Shown here: positions 1 to 6,656 of the stretch, one piece after another
Position numbering within the stretch: position 1 is the first letter of the stretch
Layout: each line of letters begins with the position of its first letter
Assembly: GCA_903895005.1 (NCBI GenBank)
Contig: CAITSH010000001.1
Span: 1 to 33,246, forward strand
DNA from: an uncultured Pseudomonadota bacterium
Lineage (GTDB): Bacteria > Pseudomonadota > Gammaproteobacteria > Burkholderiales > SG8-39
Direction: 5' to 3'
Length of the DNA: 33,246 nucleotides
Notes under the pieces: model-generated
Told to the model about the DNA's origin: nothing
The model's input: only the letters and a program-made list of their open reading frames with translations
The model's database searches: none
Position numbers and translations under genes: made by a program

Positions 1-623
1 AGGTGTGGCTGTCCGAACTCATCTGGCGCGATTTTTATTTCATGATTCTCAGCCACCACCCGCACGTGGTGGGGCACAGCTTCAAGCGCGAATTTGAAAA
101 CGTGGTCTTCGACAACGACCCGGAAAAATTCTCCGCCTGGTGCGAAGGCCGCACCGGCTATCCACTGGTCGACGCGGCGATGCGCCAGATCAACGCCACC
201 GGCTACATGCACAACCGCCTGCGCATGATCGCTGCGTCCTTTCTGGTCAAGGACCTGCATGTCGACTGGCGCATGGGCGAAAAGTATTTCGCCGACAACC
301 TGAATGACTTCGACCTCTCCGCCAACAACGGCGGCTGGCAGTGGGCGGCCTCCACCGGTTGCGATGCGCAACCCTACTTCCGTATTTTCAACCCGGTGAC
401 GCAATCGGAGCGTTTTGACGCCGAAGGCAAGTTCATCCGCAAGTACGTGCCCGAACTCGCCGGAGTGAAGGGCAAGTTCATCCACGCACCTTGGCTTCTC
501 GGCCCGATCGAGCAGCAGGCTGCAGGCTGCACCATCGGCAAGGACTACCCGGCGCCGTTGGTCGAGCACGACTGGGCGCGAAAGCTCACCCTGGAGCGCT
601 ACGGAAGGGCGAAAAAAACCTGA
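1..623 (+). CDS. phrB: Deoxyribodipyrimidine photolyase, C-terminal part (5' truncated by window edge)
   Basis: Class I DNA photolyase, which uses light and reduced FAD to split cyclobutane pyrimidine dimers. Only about the last 207 residues are present; the open frame runs through the window edge, so the N-terminal antenna domain lies upstream. The visible part is the FAD-binding/catalytic helical domain: WLSELIWRDFY at the start, then TGYPLVDAAMRQ, MHNRLRMIAASFLVKDL, the FAD-contacting NNGGWQWAAST block and DAQPYFRIFNP. These match the E. coli PhrB C-terminus closely from memory. The reading frame starts at base 3 (GTG there is an internal Val codon) and ends at TGA 621-623. It converges with the following minus-strand monooxygenase gene across a short junction holding a hairpin. 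The family call is secure; cryptochrome-like function cannot be excluded without the N-terminus. Confidence 0.93.
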   Translation, partial: VWLSELIWRDFYFMILSHHPHVVGHSFKREFENVVFDNDPEKFSAWCEGRTGYPLVDAAMRQINATGYMHNRLRMIAASFLVKDLHVDWRMGEKYFADNLNDFDLSANNGGWQWAASTGCDAQPYFRIFNPVTQSERFDAEGKFIRKYVPELAGVKGKFIHAPWLLGPIEQQAAGCTIGKDYPAPLVEHDWARKLTLERYGRAKKT

Positions 624-639
624 CCGTCGCCGTGGATAA

Positions 640-672
640 GCCGGAAAGCCCCATCAGGCGGGCATTTCCAGC
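640..672. terminator. Imperfect hairpin at convergent junction (REP-like copy 1)
   Basis: The arms 640-652 and 660-672 pair at 10 of 13 positions around a 7-base loop, in the 57-base gap between two converging genes. The sequence resembles the perfect hairpin at 3243-3279 (GGAAAGCC on the left arm, TTTCCAGCCG on the right). There is no clear T-run, so a bidirectional terminator or mRNA-stabilising REP-like role is an inference. Confidence 0.4.
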
Positions 673-680
673 CGATGGCA

Positions 681-1901
681 TCAGTCTATTTTCGCCGCCT
701 TGCGCACGCTCTCAATGAGCGAGGTGCGCATCAGGAACTGCTTATGCCGCACCGGGTCTGCGGCAATGCGCCGCAACTCATCAAAGTTGGCCTGCCGCTG
801 TGCCGGGTCGCGTTCCTCCAGCCGCTTTTTGTTGGCAATGGTCTGCTGCTGGACGAACTCGATGTTGAGCGGGCGGCGGCGGCGGTCGTAACGATCGAGC
901 AGGCTTGCATCGGCTGCGCCCGTCGTAACCTGGAACAGCGTGTCGGCAAGGTCCATGGCATCGTGGATGCCGCAGTTGAGCCCGAGGCCGCCCATCGGAT
1001 TGTTGACGTGTGCCGCATCACCGGCCAGGAACACGCGGCCCTTGCGAAACGATTTGGCCACTCGCTGGTGCACGCGGTAAATGTTCCGGTGCACCACCTT
1101 GTCGAGCGGATGACCGCCGACGATCAGCGCGAAGCGCCGGCTCACCGACGCATCGGTGAAAGCCTGCTCGTCGGTCTCGTTTTCCCCCGCACGAAACACC
1201 GCGCGCCAGCGACCCTTCATATCGTCGCCCATCACCTTGAACAGGTTGGACCATTCGTCGGGGTGCGCGATGTAGCAGCGAAAGCGGCAGCCGAGCGCAC
1301 GCTCAAAATCGAATACTGAAGTGAGCACAAGAAAACGCTCAGGCCAGGTGTAGCCCTCGAACTCGATGTCGAGAGACTTGCGCACGAAGCTGCGCCCGCC
1401 ATCGCAACCGACGAGGTAGTCGAACACGCGCCGGTCGTCGCCCTGGGCATTGCGGATATCGACGGTGACGCCGTCGGCGTCCTGCACGATCGACGTCACC
1501 TCGGTGCCCATCAACACTTGCGCGGAATCGACCTTGGCGAGACGGCGCAGCCCCAGCTCGGCAAGCTTGTGCTGCTCGGTCTGTACCACGTAGGGAAACG
1601 GCGTTTCGTCCTTGAGCACGGAGTGGTCAAACTCCACCTGCGGCGTCATGTCGACGCCATCCCAGTGCTGAAAATGCAGGGCCTTCAGGCCGAGCGACTG
1701 AAACTCCTCGACCAGCCCCAGCTCGGCCAGCATCTCGAGCGTGGACGGATGGGTGGTAGCCGCGCGCGGACCGTGGTCGATCGCCGCCTCGGATTCGATG
1801 AGCGTGACCTTGAAACCCTTTTTGACAAAGGCGATTGCGGCGACCACGCCAACGGGACCGGCACCGACAATGCCAATATGGGTTTGCTTACTGGAATGCA
1901 T
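681..1901 (-). CDS. FAD-dependent monooxygenase, aromatic hydroxylase (PheA/TfdB/MhpA-like) family
   Basis: Group A flavoprotein monooxygenase that would hydroxylate an aromatic or related substrate using NAD(P)H and O2 in the cytoplasm. The 406-residue protein has the three family fingerprints: the Rossmann motif GAGPVG (residues 13-18), the DG motif around C166-D167-G168 followed by RSFVRK, and the GD motif FLAGDAAH near 292-298 followed by NNPMGGLGLNCGIHDAMDLA. Length matches the shorter PheA/UbiH-like members; MhpA-type enzymes are longer at the C-terminus. It is divergent from the substrate-binding-like gene at 2212 across a 310-base AT-richer region, suggesting shared regulation. The substrate is unknown. 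The start is an ATG at 1901 with only a weak purine-rich ribosome-binding site. Confidence 0.87.
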   Translation of the reverse strand: MHSSKQTHIGIVGAGPVGVVAAIAFVKKGFKVTLIESEAAIDHGPRAATTHPSTLEMLAELGLVEEFQSLGLKALHFQHWDGVDMTPQVEFDHSVLKDETPFPYVVQTEQHKLAELGLRRLAKVDSAQVLMGTEVTSIVQDADGVTVDIRNAQGDDRRVFDYLVGCDGGRSFVRKSLDIEFEGYTWPERFLVLTSVFDFERALGCRFRCYIAHPDEWSNLFKVMGDDMKGRWRAVFRAGENETDEQAFTDASVSRRFALIVGGHPLDKVVHRNIYRVHQRVAKSFRKGRVFLAGDAAHVNNPMGGLGLNCGIHDAMDLADTLFQVTTGAADASLLDRYDRRRRPLNIEFVQQQTIANKKRLEERDPAQRQANFDELRRIAADPVRHKQFLMRTSLIESVRKAAKID

Positions 1902-2211
1902 GAACGACTTTCAGGTTTGGTTCCGGATTGGGCTCGGGTTCGGGGTAACTGCGTTCCCGACCGTATGCGAATGGTGGTATTTCAGTTTTGACAACGGGCG
2001 CCCGCGATTACATTGCGTGTCGATGATACAAGCCGGTTACCAGCGTGTATTATTTCCCGCGCACTTTGAAGTGTGCACGTTTTGTGCTTTGGTTTGTAGT
2101 GCTTTGTATGTGTAAATATCAATTTTAAATACCGGGCGTGAGCTTCAAGTGTGAATTTAAATCAGGGCGGATACCCCGACCGCCCCCACCTTCCGAGAAA
2201 GAATTCCGTTC
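1902..2211. promoter_or_regulatory. Divergent intergenic region with operator-like repeats
   Basis: This 310-base gap separates the monooxygenase and the binding-protein-like gene and is AT-richer than its surroundings between about 2030 and 2160. A dyad CACTT-TG-AAGTG lies at 2062-2073. A related 12-mer occurs twice in direct orientation, TTGAAGTGTGCA at 2066-2077 and TTCAAGTGTGAA at 2144-2155 (10 of 12 identical). A 6-bp GGGCGG/CCGCCC hairpin (2165-2185) lies in the probable leader of the plus-strand gene. No regulator gene is adjacent. The role as operator or attenuator is inferred. Confidence 0.4.
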
Positions 2212-3141
2212 ATGACTGTACGTGTCGCCATCCCGGACCTCGTGTCCCCGTCTTATTTTCCCGCCATCGCCGCCGTCGAACTGGGCCTGTTCAAGAAAGA
2301 GGGCTTCGATGCCACCCTCGAACTGGTTTTCCCGGTCACGCGTGCCTACCAGGAACTGCACGACGGCAAATGGGATTTCATCGGCGGGGCGTCCCACGCC
2401 CCGCTGTATGCGTTCAAGGACTGGGCAGGGGCGCGCATTTTGTGCGCGCTGTCGCAGAACATGTACTGGTTCCTGATCGTACGTGCCGACCTCAAGGTCA
2501 AGCGCGGCGACCTCGCCGCGGTGCGCGGCCTGCGCATCGGCGCGGCGCCCGGCCCGGTGGACGGCCTGCGCCGCATGCTCACAGAAATCGGCTTGAACCC
2601 GGATACCGACGTGAAAATCGGCCCGATTCCCGCGGCCGCCGGCGCCGGTGTTTCGTTTGGCGTCAGCGCCGCAAAGGCACTTGAAAATGGCGAGATCGAC
2701 GCTTTCTGGGCCAACGGCATGGGCTCCGATGTCGCACTCAAGAGCGGTGTGGGCACTTTGGTTCTGGACGCACGCCGCGGCGACGGGCCCAAGGGCGCGA
2801 TCGACTATTGCTTCGCAGCCTGGGTGACGACGGAAAAAATGGTGAAGGAAAACCCCGAGCTGGCGCGTGCATCGGTTCGTGCCATCACCGGCGCGCAACG
2901 CGCCCTCGCCGCCGATCCGTCGTGCGCCACGCCGATTGCGAAAAAACTCTTTCCGGCGGCCGAAGCAGAAATGATCGCCGACCTGATCCGGCGCGACGCG
3001 CCTTTCTACAACGCCGCCGTACCCCCGGGCAAGATCGCCGCGATGAACCGTTTTTCACAGGATATCGGCCTGCTCTCCAAGGACGGCGCTTACGAGCAGG
3101 TGGTGGCAACTGGCTGCGCGGATTTGTGGACGCCGGCCTGA
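2212..3141 (+). CDS. Periplasmic-binding-protein-fold (NMT1/THI5/SsuA-like) protein without signal peptide
   Basis: 309-residue protein of the type II periplasmic-binding-protein fold, NMT1/THI5 or nitrate/sulfonate/taurine-binding type. The sequence begins directly at the first beta strand (VRVAIPDL), followed by SYFPAIAAVELGLFKKEGFD, then an IGAAPGPVDGLRRML segment near 106-120 and an ENGEIDAFWANG segment near 161-172, all typical of this fold. There is no signal peptide, and an in-frame TAA at 2158-2160 with no start codon between it and the ATG rules out an N-terminal extension. No permease or ATPase gene is adjacent. It could therefore be a cytoplasmic sensor or an enzyme on this fold (4,5-dihydroxyphthalate decarboxylase and HMP-P synthase are known examples) acting with the divergent hydroxylase. 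Fold is well supported; function is not. Confidence 0.8.
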   Translation: MTVRVAIPDLVSPSYFPAIAAVELGLFKKEGFDATLELVFPVTRAYQELHDGKWDFIGGASHAPLYAFKDWAGARILCALSQNMYWFLIVRADLKVKRGDLAAVRGLRIGAAPGPVDGLRRMLTEIGLNPDTDVKIGPIPAAAGAGVSFGVSAAKALENGEIDAFWANGMGSDVALKSGVGTLVLDARRGDGPKGAIDYCFAAWVTTEKMVKENPELARASVRAITGAQRALAADPSCATPIAKKLFPAAEAEMIADLIRRDAPFYNAAVPPGKIAAMNRFSQDIGLLSKDGAYEQVVATGCADLWTPA

Positions 3142-3166
3142 GTAGCCACGCGCACCACACCATGAA

Positions 3167-3185
3167 CGCACGCGGGGCGCGTGCG
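3167..3185. terminator. GC-rich hairpin after the binding-protein-like gene
   Basis: A perfect 8-bp stem (CGCACGCG/CGCGTGCG) closes a GGG loop 26 bases after the plus-strand stop codon. It is the first of three hairpins in the 158-base convergent gap. No T-run follows, so intrinsic termination is uncertain. Confidence 0.35.
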
Positions 3186-3211
3186 CGGCTTCAACTTCGA
3201 TCAAACCCCCG

Positions 3212-3235
3212 GCCCGCGTCTTGAGCGTGGCGGGC
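3212..3235. terminator. Second GC-rich hairpin in the same convergent gap
   Basis: GCCCGC at 3212-3217 pairs with GCGGGC at 3230-3235 around a 12-base loop. It is a modest stem, reported because it lies between two stronger ones in the same short gap. Confidence 0.25.
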
Positions 3236-3242
3236 GGGGCGC

Positions 3243-3279
3243 CGGCTGGAAAGCCTTGCCTGGCGCGGCTTTCCAGCCG
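3243..3279. repeat. Perfect 13-bp hairpin, REP-like copy 2
   Basis: CGGCTGGAAAGCC (3243-3255) pairs perfectly with 3267-3279 around the 11-base loop TTGCCTGGCGC. The right half and flank (about 3260-3290) recur nearly identically at 10328-10357, and the stem recurs in degenerate form at 640-672. All three lie between converging genes, so this is probably a REP-like bidirectional terminator or mRNA-end element. Confidence 0.6.
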
Positions 3280-3299
3280 CTGCCTGTAGGGGATCGTGC

Positions 3300-4568
3300 C
3301 TACTTGATGCGGGTATTGGCGAGCGCCAGGCGATCGACAAGATTGCTGGCAAGCGCGCGCGTGAAGTGAAGCTGGGCGCCAACGCTCATTTTGGCTAGCG
3401 CCTCAGGTTCAAATTCAGCCAGCGTGCTTCTGGTCATGGTGCTCACCGTCGCCTGGCGCGTCATTTCGCCGCCGCGGATGTAGCCCATTTCGCCGACACA
3501 TTCACCATGGTCGATGAGATTGAGCAGGCGGCCCTTTTGCGTAACCTTGACCTGACCCTGCGCCAGGAAGAAAAAGCTCTGACCCTGCTGGTCTTCGGTA
3601 ATCAGCACCTGCCCCGGCTCGGCACGCGACCAGCGGCCGGCTTTCACCAGCTCCCAGGTTTCGGCATCGGTCAGCGTGTTGAGCATCGCCACCTGCTTGA
3701 GTGCGATGAATTTTTCGCTGTCGGGCACGGTCTGCGGCTGGCTGAGGAACTGCGCGACGGCCGAGAGCTCGCCGGCAAACTCGGCCCAGGTCGGATACCG
3801 GTGTTCGGGCCGTTTGCCCAGGGCCTGCAGTACGATCTTGTCGATCGAGGGCGTCAGGCTCGGACGTAATTTGGAGGGCGGCACAGGCGCGTCATTGAGG
3901 ATTTTCTTTACGAGATCCTCCATGTTGTCGGCAATAAAAGGTCGCTTGCCGGTGAGCAGTTCGTACATCACTACGCCCAGGCAGTACATGTCGCTGTGCA
4001 GCGTGAGTTCCCTGCCCGACAGCTGCTCGGGCGACATGTAATAGGGCGAACCGATGTTGGCGGTCTGCACCACCTGCGTCTTGCGCAGCAAGGCCGCACC
4101 AAAGTCAGCGATTTTCACCTCGGTGCCACCGACCAGCATGATGTTCGCCGGTTTGATGTCGCGATGGACGATGCCTTCGCGAAAAGCATAGTCAAGCGCC
4201 CAGCAGCACTTGAACCCTACCTGGACCACATCCTCCACCGAGAGCATCTTGTCGAGGCGCACATGCTGCGACAAATCGCCGCCCGGTACGTATTCCATGG
4301 CGATGTGGCCGGAGTCGTCGCCGACCACCGCGTCGAGAATGGCAACGATGTGCGGATGCTTGAGCTTGCCGGCGAGGGAGGCCTCGTTCAAAAACTGCGC
4401 GCGGTAGATCGATCCGAACTCCGGATCGGCGAAGACCTCGGGCTCGATGGTCTTGAGCGCAACCTCGGCGCCGGAAAAGGTGTCCACGGCCAGGTAAACG
4501 GTGCCGGTCGCACCTTTGCCAAGCATGTGCTTGACCGTGTACTTGCCGATTTGCAGGTCAAAATCCAT
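3300..4568 (-). CDS. Ser/Thr protein kinase fused to a C-terminal cyclic-nucleotide-binding domain
   Basis: Hanks-type kinase of 422 residues. Visible motifs are the glycine loop LGKGATGTV (16-24), the VALK lysine K39, HRDIKPAN with D137 and N142, DFG with D155, and GSPYYMSPEQ in the activation segment. After the kinase domain (about 1-275) comes a cNMP/CRP-type domain (about 290-415) with VGEMGYIRGGEMTRQAT, whose E360 and R371 match the phosphate-binding cassette of cAMP/cGMP-binding proteins. No transmembrane or PASTA segment is seen, so the protein should be cytosolic. The ATG at 4568 was chosen over an in-frame TTG at 4574. The gene stands alone, divergent from the glycan operon. Control of kinase activity by a cyclic nucleotide is inferred from the domain pairing; the substrate is unknown. 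Confidence 0.92.
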   Translation of the reverse strand: MDFDLQIGKYTVKHMLGKGATGTVYLAVDTFSGAEVALKTIEPEVFADPEFGSIYRAQFLNEASLAGKLKHPHIVAILDAVVGDDSGHIAMEYVPGGDLSQHVRLDKMLSVEDVVQVGFKCCWALDYAFREGIVHRDIKPANIMLVGGTEVKIADFGAALLRKTQVVQTANIGSPYYMSPEQLSGRELTLHSDMYCLGVVMYELLTGKRPFIADNMEDLVKKILNDAPVPPSKLRPSLTPSIDKIVLQALGKRPEHRYPTWAEFAGELSAVAQFLSQPQTVPDSEKFIALKQVAMLNTLTDAETWELVKAGRWSRAEPGQVLITEDQQGQSFFFLAQGQVKVTQKGRLLNLIDHGECVGEMGYIRGGEMTRQATVSTMTRSTLAEFEPEALAKMSVGAQLHFTRALASNLVDRLALANTRIK

Positions 4569-4912
4569 ATTCAATCCAGACGGTAAGCGGGTGCTGTGCT
4601 GCTGCGCATTTCGTTGCCTGCGCCGTACGCGTTGCGGGCGCGGTTACGGGACCCAAGTCGCAGATGATACCGCGATGCAGCAACCCCGCGGCTTGAGTGC
4701 GCGCGGGGCCGATACGTCAAATATGTCAAAAACGCGCAACGACCGGGGCCGATTCGGGCAAAATCGCGCGCGCAACCGTCTGCGTGCCCGCGTCACTTGG
4801 CGGCAAACAGTGGCACACTGCACGGTCTTGCAGTCCGCCTTGCCTGCAACCCGGGCACACGCCGGTTTGCAAGCGCCCGCAGCACCCGTCATTTGTGAAT
4901 CAATCGTTGGCA
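4569..4912. promoter_or_regulatory. Divergent intergenic region between kinase and glycan operon
   Basis: This 344-base gap holds no convincing gene. On the minus strand there is a tandem 9-mer, TTTGACATA then TTTGACGTA (plus coordinates 4713-4730), followed by a 7-bp CCCCGCG/CGCGGGG hairpin (4684-4708), both upstream of the kinase gene. A TATCAT hexamer (minus strand, near 4668-4673) could be a -10 box. No clear promoter for the plus-strand operon was recognised. Confidence 0.3.
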
Positions 4913-6124
4913 ATGAACATACAGTTTCAACGTCTGGTCGATCGTTACTTGGGCGTCCCGCTTTGTGCGGGCCTCTCGCTCTTTGACAGGCTATTCGGCC
5001 GCCCCGTCACGCTGGGCCGCCCGAAGAACATTCTCGTCATCCTGCTGTCTGAAATGGGCAGCCTGGTGCTGGCCGAACCGATGTTCGCCCGCCTGAAAAA
5101 AAAATATCCGGAAGCGACCATCCACGTGCTGCTGTTCGCCAAGAATCGCGAAGTGCTGGACCTGCTCGGGGTGGTGTCGCCCGGGCATGTGCTGACGCTC
5201 AACGACCGCGGCCTCGTCTCCTTTATCGGCGACAGCCTCGCAGTGCTGTGGCGCCTGCGTGCGCTCAGGCTCGACGCGGTGCTCGACTGCGAACTGTTCT
5301 CGCGCGTGAGCAGCCTGTTCTCCTACCTGTCCGGGGCAAGGGTGCGCGCGGGATTTCACCGCCACACCCAGGAGGGCCTGTATCGCGGTTCCTTCATCAA
5401 CCGGCCGGTGCTGTACAACCCCTACCGGCATCTCAGCCTGCAATTGCTCGGCATGGTCTCGGCACTGGAGGCGACGGGCTTTCCGCTGACCAAAGACATG
5501 CCCGTCCCCATGCCGGCAAGCCCGCCCCTGCTCGAATTCAAGCCCGGCGAGAAAGAGCAGGTCGCGGCCAAGCTGCACGCGGATTTCCCGGACGTCGCCG
5601 GCAAGCGCCTTGTGCTCATTTACCCCGGCGGCGGCCTGCTGCCGATAAGGGCGTGGCCGCTCGATTCGTACGCCAACCTGTGCGCCGCGCTGCTCGCCGA
5701 CGGTTACGCCGTGGGCATCGTCGGACTGGCTGAAGACCGGCCGCTGGGCCAGGCCCTGGTCAGGCAGAGCGGCAGTGCGCTGTGCATAGACCTCACCGGC
5801 TATACCAAGTCCGTGCGCGACCTGCTGGCGCTATTTCATCGGGCAGACCTGCTCATTACCAACGACGGCGGGCCGGGACAGTTTGCAGCCCTGACGCCGA
5901 TTGCATCGATTGTGTTTTTCGGTCCGGAAACGCCGCTGCTGTACCGGTCGCTGTCGCAAAACGCCTGGCATTTTCACCTCGGCCTGCCCTGCTCGCCCTG
6001 CCTGACCGCGTACAATCACCGTTCCTCCCCCTGCGACGGCGACAACCAGTGCCTGAAGGGCATCACCCCGGCGGAAGTGCTCGCCAAGGCGCGCGAGATG
6101 CTGGCCGCCTGCGGCGCACCTTGA
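4913..6124 (+). CDS. Glycosyltransferase family 9 (heptosyltransferase-like)
   Basis: 403-residue GT-B glycosyltransferase related to ADP-heptose:LPS heptosyltransferases. It would transfer a sugar onto a lipid or core acceptor at the cytoplasmic face of the inner membrane. The N-domain starts with PKNILVILLSEMGSLVLAEP (about 38-57), and the C-domain has LVLIYPGGG and the donor-site segment LLITNDGGPGQFAALTP, where heptosyltransferases typically have ND-S-GP. The Cys-rich tail (GLPCSPCLTAYN ... CDGDNQCLKGI) is common in GT9-like proteins. The open frame extends upstream to 4697 but that part looks non-coding. ATG 4913 was chosen; GTG 4895 is an alternative, and neither has a good ribosome-binding site. 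A nine-A tract lies at 5096-5104. It is the first gene of a five-gene run. The sugar and acceptor are unknown. Confidence 0.85.
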   Translation: MNIQFQRLVDRYLGVPLCAGLSLFDRLFGRPVTLGRPKNILVILLSEMGSLVLAEPMFARLKKKYPEATIHVLLFAKNREVLDLLGVVSPGHVLTLNDRGLVSFIGDSLAVLWRLRALRLDAVLDCELFSRVSSLFSYLSGARVRAGFHRHTQEGLYRGSFINRPVLYNPYRHLSLQLLGMVSALEATGFPLTKDMPVPMPASPPLLEFKPGEKEQVAAKLHADFPDVAGKRLVLIYPGGGLLPIRAWPLDSYANLCAALLADGYAVGIVGLAEDRPLGQALVRQSGSALCIDLTGYTKSVRDLLALFHRADLLITNDGGPGQFAALTPIASIVFFGPETPLLYRSLSQNAWHFHLGLPCSPCLTAYNHRSSPCDGDNQCLKGITPAEVLAKAREMLAACGAP

Positions 6125-6172
6125 ACACCTGACACGCCGCGCCCGCCCGACACCCCAACTGCAAAGGATTGC

Positions 6173-6628
6173 ATGTCCCTGTTTGAACGATTGATGGCGA
6201 ATCCGCTCGTCGCGCGCATGCTCAAGTGGCGCTTCCTGAAGTTCGGCACCGTCGGCGCCTCGGGGACGCTGGTCAACCTCGTTGTGCTTTATGTCGGCCA
6301 GGAGTTCGTCTTCAGCGCGATTGCCCAGCCGGAAACACGCCTGAACTTTTCCCTTGCAACCGCAATCCTGGTCGCCACCGTCAACAATTTCACCTGGAAC
6401 CGGATCTGGACCTGGAAGGACAGGCCGCGCCACCAGGATCGGTCGGTGCTGTTCCAGTTCGCGCAATACGCCCTCGCGTGCTGGGTCGGCATTTTGCTGC
6501 AGGTGGTATTCACCAAGATACTCGTCGTCTATCTGCACTATCTTGTCGCCAACCTCATTGCGATCGTCGGCGCGAGCGTGTTCAACTATGTCGTCAACGA
6601 TGTCTGGACTTTCCGGCACAAAGCATGA
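6173..6628 (+). CDS. GtrA-family membrane protein (putative polyprenyl-phosphate-sugar flippase)
   Basis: 151-residue GtrA/DPMS3-type protein with four predicted membrane helices. The family is thought to move undecaprenyl-phosphate-linked sugars across the inner membrane or to anchor the partner transferase. Visible family features are FLKFGTVGASGTLVNLVVLY (about 21-40), VATVNNFTWNRIWTWKD (about 65-81), the QYALACWVG helix and the C-terminal FNYVVNDVWTF. An AAAGGA ribosome-binding site lies six bases before ATG 6173. The gene lies between GT9 and GT39 genes, the usual setting for GtrA, which supports a role in supplying lipid-linked sugar to the GT39 enzyme. Confidence 0.9.
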   Translation: MSLFERLMANPLVARMLKWRFLKFGTVGASGTLVNLVVLYVGQEFVFSAIAQPETRLNFSLATAILVATVNNFTWNRIWTWKDRPRHQDRSVLFQFAQYALACWVGILLQVVFTKILVVYLHYLVANLIAIVGASVFNYVVNDVWTFRHKA

Positions 6629-6656
6629 GGACCAGGATGAGGGGCGTGAACACGGC

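Noticed and set aside
3507..4586. Open frames antisense to the kinase gene
   Set aside because: They are shadows of the kinase codons on the opposite strand, with no recognisable domains.
4697..4912. N-terminal extension of the GT9 frame
   Set aside because: Its residues lack family similarity and the stretch is a divergent intergenic region; GT9 proteins begin near the PKNILVI strand.
6354..6656. N-terminal extension of the GT39 frame over the gtrA gene
   Set aside because: The extension overlaps gtrA in another frame and is Ser/Arg-rich with no membrane-protein character; the natural start is ATG 6657.
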